Counted from the first letter of the stretch, positions 9,974 to 21,967 are shown. The stretch: DNA of 64,000 bases from Boswellia sacra (GCA_013180625.2 SNVD02012291.1:1-64000); one strand, 5' to 3'. Notes: generated from the letters alone by a model not told the origin. Numbers and translations are program-made.

Positions 9974-10122
9974 TGAAGACATGTGATTAAAATTCTCAAC
10001 ATTTCAATGTCAAAATTGATGGTCAAAGTCGGTGCCTAATGATCCCAATTGTCAAAGATATTTACAACTAATATTTGACAATTATGCCCTTGTAATTTGA
10101 CAAGTTTGCCCTTGGATGTATC

Positions 10123-10131
10123 TATAAATAG
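10123..10131 (+). promoter_or_regulatory. LTR TATA box of A1
   Basis: TATAAATAG in the LTR, conserved at the equivalent place in both A2 LTRs (about 45732 and 51050 on the other strand). Likely site of Pol II initiation for the element. Confidence 0.6.
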
Positions 10132-10141
10132 AGGTGTCTTG

Positions 10142-12271
10142 TGACCCATGAGGGCATCTTGGCCTTGGCTGAAACATTTTCGCTTTGGCTAGGATCTTGT
10201 ATTGTGTTTTGTGTGTTTATGTTATTAATGAATTTCCTTTTTTCTTACATTTTATTTTCTTTCTATTATAATGTTCTTCTAATTTCTCTTTTGCTAAGTT
10301 GAAAGGGTGAAACCCTTGATATGAGAATAAGGATTCTCTAACCCTTAATATGTGCTTAATAATCTTAACCTTATAATGTTTATTCAATATCATTTATATT
10401 TAATTTCTTAATCAATCTTGACACCACTCGTAAAGTGGAGGTCTTGATCCATTGTCGACAATCCTTTGCACATCAAATGCTTGGATCCTTTCTAGATGAT
10501 GTATGGTTCTTCCTTACCGACATGAATCTAGTTAGAAACCTTGATTTGTTGTAGACATATGGTGATTGGCACATTGGATGCTTGAACCCATTTACAAGAA
10601 GTGGTATAAATATTGGTAATGAAAACAAATATAATTCATATAACTAAAATGGGTTAATTATCCTTATTTGAAATATCAAGGGCGGATCCCCTAACCTTAG
10701 CCTTCAGTGTTATTATGTTAATTCCTCTTGTATTTTAATTATTCTATTGTTTATGAACTTTTTATTTTATTTACTATGGTAGGTTCTACCACCTTATGAA
10801 ATTGTTCTTTACTTTACTATGGTTGGTTATACCACCTATTTCCATGGATGGTTTTACCTCCTCTTGCTTTTTGTTTTATATTTGAATGGTCGGTAATACC
10901 GCCTACCATCTTACATATTTATTGATATTATCTTGTCATTTCTTTGAATTATACATATCATATTTGCTTATCTTATAATTTGTAACGCTAAAATCCCCTT
11001 CCTCGTGGATCGACCTCGATCTCACCGGGATTATTACTTCGACACTACTATACTTGGGAGACAATCCTTTTTCGGATGTGTCATATAGCCAAAAAACTAT
11101 TGCCAGTGAGTATCATGATTTTATCAATGATCATTTAAAGAATACACAACTCTCATATTATTGTTAAGACAAAGCATTTCAAAACATCATTATTCTTTCT
11201 TTAAATTAGGAATTCTTCCATTATCAATCAAGTCTTATATCTCATGTCGAAGGCGATGGATTTGTCGGTGACATGGCCAGTTTATTGGTGGAAATCATAA
11301 TATTCATGATGCTTATGGTTAGCTTGTCGTGGGTTTTGTGAAGGCTTTGTTGTCAGTGGGAACAACACAAATTAGGCATGGAGCTCCTCAAATACTTCAA
11401 ATAAGGGTCGTCCTAATTGACTAAACTTTATTGGTTGATGCTCTTCTACATCCTTGTCGTAACCCACTTGTTTGGTCATACTGCCCTTGAGTTCTTCTAG
11501 GGTAGCTATTATTGTTTCTTTTCTACCTAGCCTCCAAATCTTCTATTCGGATGCCTGAATCATACAAGTCTTTGAATGTTTTGATTGGAAAGCCTACAAG
11601 TCTACCACTGATAAAGGCATGGGCTTCATTGATCACCATCCCAACCTGGTTATTCTCTGTGGGTTTCGTGGCCATCTTAGCAGCTTTGGCCCTCCATCGG
11701 GCCAAGTATTTTGAGAAAGTTTCATTGGGCCTTTGCCTTGTTGTCTCTAAATCTTCAAGGTTACCCCCAGTTGGGTATTGTGGCAGTACTGCTCTACAAA
11801 TTGCTTAGAAAACTCCTCCCAATGTCCTCGAACTCTCTTGGGGAGGTCATGATACCATGCCACCGCATCATCTTTAAAGGATAGAATAAAGCATTTTAGT
11901 ATATGCTCCTTCATCAAAGGAGTAGTGGCCATGATGGCTACATATTATCTCAAATGCGTCTTGGGATTCCCCTCCATTGAACTTGGACAAGTCTAGCAAA
12001 CTTTGGTTGTAAATAATTGTCTCCAATGAGTAAGATGTCATCTAGGCCTTCGACCTCTTTCAGCCCGTTCTTCTTCAAGAAGGATTGAACTTTCTTCATG
12101 TCCTTAACCAATTGCCTGACTGATTTGGGTTCTTCATGATTGATTGGGCTTTTTCCCTTGTCCCTACTGTGGCTTGTCTCACCATTTTCACCACCACTAC
12201 CCTCATGTGGAGGTGGGTTCATGTAGTTTGTCCTAGTTTGGAGTGCTTCAATGAGTTGGGCCATTTGCTAT
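10142..12271. repeat. Source copy of a 2.1-kb segmental duplication (A1 LTR end plus B2 gag)
   Basis: This stretch includes the A1/B2 junction at 11083/11084 and recurs at 16998-19107 in the same orientation, including the identical junction. By eye it is nearly identical apart from two indel-rich patches. The copy must have been made after A1 inserted in B2. Confidence 0.88.
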
Positions 12272-12336
12272 TGGAGTGCAGTTGTATCAGCTCTCAATTA
12301 GGTCATTTTAGTATTGTTGTCATTAGGTGCGGCCAT
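11523..12336 (-). pseudogene. gag: B2 gag, broken
   Basis: Gag-like polyprotein segment in three pieces on -: 12264-11950 (MAQLIEALQTR, QLVKDMKKVQSFLKKNGL), 11932-11747 (KDDAVAWYHDLPKRV, KQFVEQYCHNTQLG) and 11705-11523 (ARWRAKAAKMATKPTENNQV). This matches the retrotransposon-gag domain of Tat-type elements and the B1 gag on + (25760-26257). Stops and frame changes separate the pieces. 11084-11522 is the decayed downstream part, similar to 26260-26690 of B1. Confidence 0.85.
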
Positions 12337-12339
12337 TAA

Positions 12340-13134
12340 TTTCATCAACTGGTTCTTCTTGCCTTGTCAAATGACCACCTCATCTAACCCAAGCTATGAT
12401 AGCTGCAAAACAAAGGTGTTAATGCCATACATGTATGCATGTATGCATGATAGGATGCATGCTCATACAAGGGCATAGACATGCTTTTAGCCTTCCAACC
12501 TTATTCCTCCCACACACGCGAGGTCAAGTCTTTTTTCCTAAAATTTTTGGCCTCATTCCCAAGTCATCATCATGAGATATAGGATGCGAGATTTTCTGTC
12601 CTAATTCCAACATTCATGTTGATGTTGGATTCTTCATGATTATCATAACATGGTTTTCAAAATGTCATGGTAACCTTAACTCATGGCACATTTTCCCATT
12701 TGGTTCTTTTATGGTTGACTTGACATATGGCATTTGTTCATGGTTCCATGAGGTTTCAAGTTGATGTTATTCTAATAATGGTGAATTTACATCCGTAGAC
12801 ATGCATTTGGATATTCATCCTATTGAAAATTGCTAAAGTCATCTACATCGACTTTAGTCTCAATGGTCCAATGGTTTGGGCTCGTTCGAGCGACAGATGC
12901 CCCCTTGGGTCAGCCTCTTTTTATACCAATTCAATGGTATGTGCTCAAAGGTGGTGACATCAACATGAGTTGTCTAGGGGTTGAATGGAGCCAAAGACTT
13001 CTCATGCCAATGCCACGCAACTAGTTTTACGCAATTCGTACTCATTATGCGTAAAAGGGTACTGATGCAAGGACTCATTATATCAACACGAGGTATTAGG
13101 ATTTGGTATTCCCATCAAAATCAACTTCTCTTAT
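12340..13134 (-). other. B2 leader between primer site and gag
   Basis: No ORF supported. Sequence is similar to the B1 leader 24681-25441 in reverse. Contains short ATGCATGTATGCATG tandem runs near 12433-12455. Confidence 0.6.
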
Positions 13135-13151
13135 CCCTAGTGGAGTCGCCA
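13135..13151 (-). promoter_or_regulatory. B2 primer binding site, tRNA-Arg type
   Basis: On - it reads TGGCGACTCCACTAGGG, one base after the LTR end. From memory this matches the 3' end of plant tRNA-Arg(ACG) with one mismatch. A tRNA-Arg primer is known for Ogre/Tat elements. Confidence 0.7.
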
Positions 13152-13696
13152 TTGTGAAAGGGGCTTTCATCTCGCTAGAGCGTTTGCGACCATGACATTG
13201 TGTCAAAACCTTTTACGAGACTTAAGGGAACACAAATGAGCCATGGGAATGTCTAAAGAAAGGAGTTGCCACCCAATTATTCAATTGGGAATGAATAGGG
13301 GCAATCCGATCCCTGGCTTCGGGACCTAAACTACCCTCATCCTTTCAAAGATGGGTTCGAAAAGTTAGGTACAAGTCCTTCGACCCGCTCGGATGTAAAT
13401 CTAGCCTCCACTTGGGAAATACCAAATAGAAATATCTTGTATTGTTACTTAGTCCGCTTAGCGTTATTCGTTTTATGCACACATTATTCACTTTATCTTG
13501 TTTGGGCATGTGAGATGATTATTCAATCAATAGCAGTTGTATATTCATACAAATAAATAGGGAGGAGAATATAATATATTTCCTTTCATACATGGGGGAA
13601 GGGGAGAGGATTACAATAATTGTTATTTAACAATAAAGTAAACTCTACTTTAACACTTCAAATATCTCATTCATACATACAATCCATTGCACATTC

Positions 13697-15404
13697 TGTT
13701 GACCCAGGTATGGCAACCCAAGAGGGGGGGTGAATTGGGTTTTTGTTTATCAAAACGGATTTAGAAAACTTTTCTTGAAAGATCAAAATTATATAACTCT
13801 TTCTTTGAGAATGAAGGTGAAGAAGATGAAATTAGAATTTATCAAAGATGCAATCAAAAGAATAATAATGATGAACAATCACAAGTGCAAGTAAATGTAA
13901 AGAGGAAAGGGATAGAGAGAGTGCAAACTCAATTTACGTGGTTCGGCAAACCTTGCCTACGTCCACGGGCTCCTAGCTCCACGAGCTAAGCTTTCCACTA
14001 AGTTGTAGAAATCTTTACAACTTGCTTGATGAACAACCTCACCAAGACTTTTTCTTCAAACTCTTGATAACACCACACCAAGAGTTCTTCTTGATGAACA
14101 ACCTCACCAAGGCAACTTCCTTCAACTCTTGATAACACCACACCAAGAGTTCTTCTTGATGAACAACCTCACCAAGGCAACTTTCTTCAACTCTTGATAA
14201 CACCACACCAAGAGTTCTTCTTGATGAACAAACTCACCAAGGAAAGAGTTCTCTCAAGGATAACTTTATCCTTTACAAGAAGATCTCACTCTCACCACAA
14301 TACAAGAACAAAGATAATTTTTACAACAAAAGTATAACTTTTCTTCAAAGAGTAGATAAAAATATAAAAGCTCTCTAGACTTGATATTTCTCTTGCTTTT
14401 TGCTTGATAAAATGCTTCTCTGCACTCCTTGAATGCATGGGAGAAATGGCTCCTTTTATAGGCAAATGAAATGAACTTAATCAAGTGAAGACACCATCTC
14501 CAAATTTTCTGCCCACCATAAAAACCGTAATCTTGTCTACCATTTTTGTCAATGTTCCGTTTGTTGAATTTGAAAATCTCAAGATATGGCCAAAACACCA
14601 TTCGGTGCTCATGCGACTTGATTTTTCTTTCTTGTGTCAGTCCACCAAATTGAATGATAATTCTGTCAGCCTTCCGTTTGAAATTTGAAATTTCTTCAAA
14701 ACATAAAAATCTGCATATTTGAATAAGCTTTCCAAAACATTAAGAATCAAAGCATTTGGATATCTCTATCTTAAGATATGCCAAAACACCATTCGGTACT
14801 CATGTGAGTTGATTTTTCTTCCTTGTGTCAGTCCACCGAATTGCATATCAATTATGTCAGCACATTCTGTGTTTGAAAACTTGAAATTTTTTCAAAACAT
14901 ATGAAATGTTCTTCATTAAGTCATCTTTTCCAATGCCGCAAGAATCAAGTAATTTGATTTTTCTCAGCTCAAGATTATGTCCAAAGGAGTATTCGGTGCT
15001 CAAGTCAGCTGCTTCCATTTGTCTTTCAACTTGCATGATGATTTGGACAACCTTGCACTTGAAATTTGAATTTAATTAAAACATATGAAATGTTATAAAT
15101 TGAGTAAGCTTTCCAAAGGCTCAAGAATCACGTCATTTGGATATTTGTAGAGATATATATGACCAATTGATTGAACATTACTCATGTATCACATTCATTG
15201 AGTCAATCCTTGTTCTTAAACTTTGGTGCCTTTAACATGTAGTCTTCTCCTTAGCTTCAATACTTCATTTTAATAAGCCTCTTCTTGATTTTAACAATTA
15301 TTTCAATGATCTTACTCTTGCACATAAATAAACATGTTAGTAAATCTCAATTAATCAATGTGTATTGTTATCATCAAAATTATCATGTAGCCTTAGGGCT
15401 AACA
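13697..15404 (-). mobile_element. Sirevirus 3' LTR (left copy)
   Basis: 1708 bp, TGTTGACCC to GCTAACA. Contains a tandem array near 14030-14240 (unit about 65 bp, CTTGATGAACAACCTCACCA plus CAACTCTTGATAACACC) and repeated blocks with CCAAAACACCATTCGGT (14590, 14778). Confidence 0.9.
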
Positions 15405-15608
15405 ATCTCCACCTTTTTGATGATGACAAACCATTGATTGCTTTAAAATATAATCTAAAATCAAGAATGAAAATAAAATCAACAATAAGCAAAAAGAATG
15501 GCACTTGTTATGAATATAAGCAATCCAACTCAACTATTTCTCCCCCTTTTGTTATCATCAAAAAGATGTAATCAAATTAACTACTTCCCCTAAATATATT
15601 CTCCCCCT
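15405..15608 (-). promoter_or_regulatory. Multiple polypurine tracts of the Sirevirus
   Basis: On +, three pyrimidine tracts precede the LTR on the internal side: 15406-15418 (CTCCACCTTTTT), 15539-15550 (TCTCCCCCTTTTG) and 15599-15608 (TTCTCCCCCT). On - they are polypurine tracts. Repeated tracts of this kind are a described Sirevirus trait. Confidence 0.75.
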
Positions 15609-15714
15609 TAACATATGCTACCATTCAAAGATTATCATATTAAAGAAAAATTAAGACATATCCAACATGCCTAATTCTCTTCTAATTATACAAAATCTAT
15701 CTTGACTAAGGGGT

Positions 15715-17013
15715 TTAGTCATATTTGGGTCTATGGACTAATTCCCAAACTTGATTTCTCTCAAATTGATTTATTTCTTCTTGTATAGCCAAAATCCAAC
15801 TTTCGTCATTTTCAGCTTCTTTAAAAGATTTTGGTTCAAATTGAGAGACAAAAGCAAAATGATTACAAAAGTTCTTAAAAGAAGATCTAGTTTTCATACC
15901 TTGTGATGGTTCACCAATAATGAGAGCTTTAGGGTGAGCTTTTGCATACCTCCATTCCTTTGGTAATTCTTGGGAAGAATCATTTACTTCCTCAAGGTTT
16001 TCTTGTTGAAGTTGTAATTCATCTTGGCTCGTTTCATCAAGCCTTGATTCCTTGATTTGCCTTTCTACCTCAACAATATCATCATCTAAATTCTTTGAAG
16101 AAATAACATTAGTTTCATCAAATTCAACATGCATAGATTCTTCAATAATAAGAGTCTTTTTGTTAAAAACTCTATATGCTTTACTATGGTTGGAGTAGCC
16201 AACAAAAATTCCAACATCGGCCTTTGCATCAAATTTTCCAAGGTTATCCTTGGTGTTTAAAATAAAACACTTACATCTAAAAACTTTAAAAAATCCAATG
16301 TTGGGTTTTCTTCCTTTCCAAACTTCATAAGGAGTTTTCTTCATTAAAGCTCTAATATGGACTCTATTAATTATAAAGCATGCGGTATTAACGGCTTCGG
16401 CCCAAAAATATTTTGGCAAATTATTTTCAAGTAACATGGTCCTAGCCATTTCTTGGATAGTTCTATTTTTCCTCTCAACAGCACCATTTTGTTGTGGAGT
16501 TCTAGGTGAGGAAAAATTATGTTCAAAACCATTTTCATCACAAAGATTTTCAAATGCAATATTGTCTACTTCACCACCATGATCACTCCTAATGGACACA
16601 ATAGAATACCTTTTTTGATTTTGGACTCTTTTTGCAAATTTTGAAAAAGCTTGTATGGCCTCATTTTTAGTTTTCAAGAATAATACCCAAGTGAATCTTA
16701 AATAATCATCCACAATACCAAAAACATAATACTTTCCACCAAGGCTTTGAGTTCTTGATGGTCCAAAAAAAATTCAAATAAAGTAATCGTAGATGTTTAT
16801 TTGTTGAAATAAATTTCTTTTGTTTTAAAAAAAAATTCTCACTTGTTTTCCAAATTGACAAGCATCACAAATCTTATCTTTTTCAAATTTTATTTTTGGA
16901 AGACTATTAACTAAATCAATTTTAGAAATTTTTGAAATTGTGTCCATGCTAGCATCACCTAATCTTCTATGCCATAACCAAGCATCATAATTAACAATGA
17001 CCCATGAGGGCAT
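15715..17013 (-). pseudogene. pol: Sirevirus integrase with start of RT
   Basis: Read on -: the GAG-pre-integrase zinc region (LWHRRLG, CDACQFGKQ) at 17013-16825, a short damaged gap, then 16713-15715 (332 codons) with the core residues SIRSDHGGEVDN, SSPRTPQQNGAVERKNRTI and YFWAEAVNTACFIINRV. The Asp and Glu of the second half are present. The first catalytic Asp region lies in the damaged gap (about 16720-16825). The C-terminal part ends at the very start of RT (WILAIQEEINQFERNQVWELV), then is truncated. Confidence 0.92.
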
Positions 17014-19107
17014 CTTGGCCTTGGCTGGAACATTTTGGCTTTGGCTAGGATTTGTATTGTGTTTTGTGTGTTTATGTTATTAATGAATTTCCTTTTTCTT
17101 ACATTTTATTTTCTTTCTATTATAATGTTCTTCTAATTTCTCTTTTGCTAAGGTGAAAGGGTGAAACCCTTGATATAGAATAAGGATTCTCTAACCCTTA
17201 ATATGTGCTTAATAATCTTAATCTTATAATGTTTATTCAATATAATTTATATTTAATTTCTTAATCAATCTTGACACCACTGGTAAAGTGGAGGTCTTGA
17301 TCCATTGTCGACAATCCTTGGCACATCAAATGCTTGGATCCTTTCTAGATGATGTATGGTTCTTCCTTACCGACACGAATCTAGTTAGGAACCTTGATTT
17401 GTTGTAGACATATGATGATTGGCACATTGGATGCTTGAACCCATTTACAAGAAGTGGTATAAATATTGGTAATGAAAACAAATATAATTCATATAACTAA
17501 AATGGGTTAATTATCCTTATTTGAAATATCAAGGGCGGATCCCCTAACCTTAGCCTTCATTGTTATTGTGTTAATTCCTCTTGTATTTTAATTATTCTAT
17601 TGTTTATGAACTTTTTATTTTACTATGGTAGGTTCTACCACCTTATGAAATTGTTCTTTAATTTACTATGGTTGGTTATACCACCTATTTCCATGGATGT
17701 TTTACCTCCTCTTGCTTTTTGTTTTATATTTGAATGGTCGGTAATACCACCTACCATCTTACATACTTGTTGATATTATCATGTCACCTCTTTGAATCAT
17801 TCATATCACATTTGCTTAGACTTATAAATTTGAAACGCTAAACCCCTTCCCGTGGATCGACGCGATTCACGGGATTATGACTGTCGACACTCTATACGCG
17901 GAGACAATCCTTTTTCGGATGTGTCATATAGCCAAAAAACTATTGCCAGTGAGTATCACGATTTTATCAATGATCATTTAAAGAATACACAACTCTCGTA
18001 TTATTGTTAAGACAAAGCATTTCAAAACATCATTATTCTTTCTTTAAATTAGGAATTCTTCCATTATCAATCAAGTCTTATATCTCATGTCGAAGGCGAT
18101 GGATTTGTCGGTGACATGGCCAGTTTATTGGTGGAAATCATAATATTCATGATGCTTATGGTTAGCTTGTCGTGGGTTTTGTGAAGGCTTTGTTGTCAGT
18201 GGGAACAACACAAATTAGGCATGGAGCTCCTCAAATACTTCAAATAAGGGTCGTCCTAATTGACTAAACTTTATTGGTTAATGCTCTTCTACATCCTTGT
18301 CGTAACCCACTTGTTTGGTCATACTGCCCTTGAGTTCTTCTAGGGTAGCTATTATTGTTTCTTTTCTACCTAGCCTCGAAATCTTCTATTCGGATGCCTG
18401 AATCATACAAGTCTTTGAATGTTTTGATTGGAAAGCCTACAAGTCTACCACTGATAAAGGCATGGGCTTCATTGATCACCATCCCAACCTGGTTATTCTC
18501 TGTGGGTTTCGTGGCCATCTTAGCAGCTTTGGCCCTCCATCGGGCCAAGTATTTTGAGAAAGTTTCATTGGGCCTTTGCCTTGTTGTCTCTAAATCTTCA
18601 AGGTTACCCCCAGTTGGGTATTGTGGCAGTACTGCTCTACAAATTGCTTAGAAAACTCCTCCCAATGTCCTCAAACTCTCTTGGGGAGGTCATGATACCA
18701 TGCCACCGCATCATCTTTAAAGGATAGAATAAAGCATTTTAGTATATGCTCCTTCATCAAAGGAGTAGTGGCCATGATGGCTACATATTATCTCAAATGC
18801 GTCTTGGGATTCCCCTCCATTGAACTTGGACAAGTCTAGCAAACTTTGGTTGTAAATAATTGTCTCCAATGAGTAAGATGTCATCTAGGCCTTCGACCTC
18901 TTTCAGCCCGTTCTTCTTCAAGAAGGATTGAACTTTCTTCATGTCCTTAACTAACTGCCTGACTGATTTGGGTTCTTCATGATTGATTGGGCTTTTTCCC
19001 TTGTCCCTACTGTGGCTTGTCTCACCATTTTCACCACCACTACCCTCATGTGGAGGTGGGTTCATGCAGTTTGCCTAGTTTGGACGCTTCAAAGTTGGGC
19101 TTTGCTT
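16998..19107. repeat. Copy of 10142-12271 placed inside the Sirevirus
   Basis: It contains the A1 LTR end (16998-17929), the same A1/B2 junction and the B2 gag pieces (18366-19065). It sits between Sirevirus integrase and the truncated Sirevirus 5' LTR. The left join falls at TGACCCATGAG and the right join at about 19105-19120. Indel-rich patches at 17820-17905 and 19066-19107 differ from the source far more than the rest. Confidence 0.88.
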
Positions 19108-20499
19108 TAAGTTGTATCTTTACAACTTGCTTGATGAACAACCCCACCAAGACTTTTTCCTTCAACCCTTGATAACACCACACCAAGAGTTCTTCTTGAT
19201 GAACAACCTCACCAAGGCAACTTCCTCCAACTCTTGATAACACCACACCAAGAGTTCTTCTTGATGAACAACCTCACCAAGGAAACTTTCTTCAACCCTT
19301 GATAACACCACACCAAGAGTTCTTCTTGATGAACAACCTCACCAAGGAAAGATTTCTCTCAAGGATAACTTTTATCCTTTACAAGAAGATCTCACTCTCA
19401 CCACAATACAAGAACAAAGATAATTTTTACAACAAAAGTATAACTCTCTTCAAAGAGTAGATAAATAATATAAAAGCTCCCTAGACTTGATATTTCTCTT
19501 GCTTTTTGCTTGATAAAATGCTTCTCTTGCACTCCTTGAATGCATGGGAGAATGGCTCCTTTTATAGGCAAATGAGATGAACTTAATCAAGTGAAGACAC
19601 CATCTCCAAATTTTCTGCCCACCATAAAAACCGTAATCTTGTCTGCCATTTTTGTCAATGTTCCGTTTGAAATTTGAAAAACTCAAGATATGGCCAAAAC
19701 ACCATTCGGTGCTCATGTGACTTGATTTTTCTTTCTTGTGTTAGTCCACCAAATTGAATGATAATTCTGTCAGCCTTCTGTTTGAAATTTGAATTTCTTC
19801 AAAACATAAAAGATCTTCATATTTGAATAATATTTCCAAAACATTAAGATTCAAAGAATTTGGATGTCTCTATCTTAAGATATGGCCAAAACACCATTCG
19901 GTGCTCATGTGAGTTGATTTTTCTTCTCTGTATCAGTCCACCGAATTGCATGTCAATTATGTCAGCATTCTGTTTGAAATTTGAATTTTTTCAAAACATA
20001 TGAAATGTTCTTCATTAAGTCGTCTTTCCAATGCCACAAGAATCAATCATTTTGATTTTTCTAACTCAAGATATGTCCAAAGGAGTATTCGGTGCTCATG
20101 TCAGCTGCTTCCATTTGTCTTTCAACTTGCATGATGATTTGGACCACCTTGCACTTGAAATTTGAATTTCATTAAAACATATGAAATGTTATAAATTGAG
20201 TAAGCTTTCCAAAGGCTCAAGAATCACATCATTTGGATATTTGTCGAGATATATATGACCAATTGATTGAACATTACTCATGTATCACATTCCTTGAGTC
20301 AATCCTTGTTCTTAAACTTTGGTGCCTTTAACATGTAGTCTTCTCCTTAGCTTCAACACTTCATTTTAATAAGCCTCTTCTTGATTTTAAAATTATTTCA
20401 ATGATCTTACTCTTGCACATAAATAAACATGTTAGTAAATCTCAATTAATCAATGTGTATTGTTATCATCAAAATTATCATGTAGCCTTAGGGCTAACA
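19108..20499 (-). mobile_element. Sirevirus 5' LTR (right copy), truncated
   Basis: Matches 14003-15404 of the left LTR and ends GGGCTAACA at 20499. The first 300 or so bases of the LTR are missing at the join with the duplicated segment. The same tandem array is present at 19120-19340. Confidence 0.88.
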
Positions 20500-21967
20500 C
20501 ATTCAGGCAAATTATAAATTCTTACATAAGCATTCAAGGCGAGACTCAATAGATAATGAATTCCTCACCATCGTTTGTGAGTCTGTTCAACGTCTAGCAA
20601 CTCTCTACATACATATTCATGTTATTCAAGTATTCATCCTAAGTGATGGTCCCTCACCATCAATGTGAGTACACCATCACTTGATGGCATCATACAATTG
20701 CACTTCTAAACATAGCATACTTATAGCATATATTCATAAATCAATTAGCTCAATGCAAGGCCATAATCTAATATCATGGCGTTCTAGCTTAGATTTTGAT
20801 AAATTCTACCATCGCAAATCCACCTACTGCTATTCGAGCATTATTCATATCATGTATCATCATGGCGTTTAATCATAATTCATGGCATTTTCTACCTTAA
20901 TTCATCGTATTCATGGCACATTCTAGCATAATTCAAACATCCAACAATCATAGCATTCAAGGGTAAAATGGTAATTCTACCTATTCTATTCTATTTCCTA
21001 GCATTCGTCAAAGCAAGTAAGTTTTCCTAGCATGATTCTTATCATGTGCTCTAAAAAATAATTCTAAACATGTTTTCCTAATCACGATTATAAGCATTTG
21101 CAAAGAAAGTAAATTCCTAAGCACGATTCTAAAAGGGAAGGATTGCGGACTTACCTTGACAAGCATTTCCACCTTACAAAACAAATTGGGTTATCAGAAT
21201 TCATAATAACCCTAGACATGCTCCTAAGCATAGAAACAAATCCTAAACATGCTTATTCTAAGCAAGAAAAATAAAAGAGAACATGGAAGGGAGGAGAGAA
21301 TTTTGCTCTTAAGACGTACCCTTTTTGGGTTTAGAGCAATAAAATGCCTAAAAAGTTATACTAGAAAAGACTTCTTGAATTTTTGAGCGTGTCATCAAGA
21401 GCAAGAAAGATGATTGTATTCGACAATCAGGTGTGAATTGCAAAGTGAAACAAGGAGGGTTTATATAGGAGAGGGGTGCTAACGCAAAAGGAATGTTTTA
21501 CAAGCTAACTTCCGAAAATAACCCAACAAGGGTTGGACGACCATCTCTAGACAGTCGGGCGACCATCTGTTGGATGCCCGACCATTAGCTAATAGTCAGG
21601 CAACTGTCAGATGGCCAACTGGCTAATTTCCTTTCAGCCCCTTCCTTTTTTATCACATTTCGATGTAGTCCCTTCAAAACTTTGTTCCTTCGATCACGTA
21701 TAACTTTTTGAATTCAACTCCGATTTGTGATTGGTAAATTTTTATGAAAACTAGACATCTGTAGCATTGCAACGTATATAACTCATCATTAGATTCCTCC
21801 CAGATTAATCTCTGTAATTTTTCAAAGTCATGTATTAGTTTTCTAGAGTCTTCACCAACTTCTTTTCACCTTTCTCTTCTTTACTCTCTCAAAGGCATTT
21901 TGGTCATTTTCTTTGCTTGACATTCATCTTCATTTCATCCTCGAGCCTAAAAAATCTAGTGTCTGCA

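Larger units (their letters stand above)
8634..10100 (+). repeat. 127-bp direct repeats of LTR sequence flanking the inserted LOG segment
   Basis: LTR bases 8634-8760 recur as 9974-10100 with about three differences. Between them is a 1.2-kb copy of A1 internal positions 6117-7331. The 5'-side join (TTGA then CCGAGC) and the 3'-side join (CTCA then TGAAGAC) have one to three bases of microhomology and no target duplication or poly-A. Confidence 0.85.
1..11083 (+). mobile_element. Element A1: Athila-type Ty3/gypsy LTR retrotransposon, 5' end outside window
   Basis: Order on + is gag, aspartic protease, RT-RNase H, integrase, a Cys-rich ORF, a LOG gene, a 3' untranslated region, a polypurine tract and a 3' LTR ending at 11083. 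The protease-RT-RNase H-integrase order marks Ty3/gypsy. The Gag type and its sister copy's tRNA-Asp primer site (see 50076-50092) fit the Athila lineage. The 5' LTR lies before position 1. Coding regions are broken by stops and frameshifts, so this copy cannot move on its own. It abuts element B2 at 11083/11084. The target duplication cannot be tested because the left end is missing. The LOG and Cys-rich ORFs are not part of standard Athila coding capacity. Confidence 0.93.
8215..11083 (+). mobile_element. A1 3' LTR containing an internal LOG insertion
   Basis: Starts TGATAGAAC and ends CGGATGTGTCA. Removing 8761-9973 and one copy of the 127-bp repeat leaves about 1.53 kb, matching the 1529-bp LTRs of A2. 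TATAAATAG at 10123-10131 is the likely promoter, conserved in all family LTRs here. A partial copy of the 3' two thirds of this LTR lies at 16998-17929. Confidence 0.9.
13697..20499 (-). mobile_element. Sirevirus-lineage Ty1/copia element, rearranged
   Basis: LTRs begin TGTTGACCC and end GGGCTAACA on +. Perfect 5-bp target duplication CATTC at 13692-13696 and 20500-20504. Read on -, the 5' LTR is at the right and the integrase at 17013-15715. A 2.1-kb foreign segment (16998-19107) replaces gag, protease and the primer site. RT and RNase H are deleted between integrase and the 3' LTR. It was inserted in the B2 LTR. Confidence 0.93.
11084..21967 (-). mobile_element. Element B2: Tat-type Ty3/gypsy, 5' part, minus strand
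   Basis: Read on -, the order is 5' LTR (21967 to 13153, interrupted by a Sirevirus), primer site, leader (13134 to about 12340) and gag (12336 to 11523). It is then cut at 11084 by A1, which was inserted in it. Its pol lies beyond A1 outside the window or is lost. The Gag and LTR match element B1 (22751-34082) on the other strand. Confidence 0.85.
13153..21967 (-). mobile_element. B2 5' LTR, split by the Sirevirus
   Basis: LTR pieces are 13153-13696 and 20500-21967, about 2.0 kb together. The outer end reads TGTCTGCA (21960-21967), the inner end TGTGAAAGG (13153). A TATA box lies on - near 21460-21470 (TATATAA). A repeat-rich block lies upstream of it (21530-21620, GCGACCATCTGTTGG-like units). 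Confidence 0.82.

Noticed and set aside
11512..11808. 98-codon plus-strand ORF, repeated at 18355-18651
   Set aside because: It is the opposite strand of the B2 gag and its duplicate; gag motifs on - explain the open frame.
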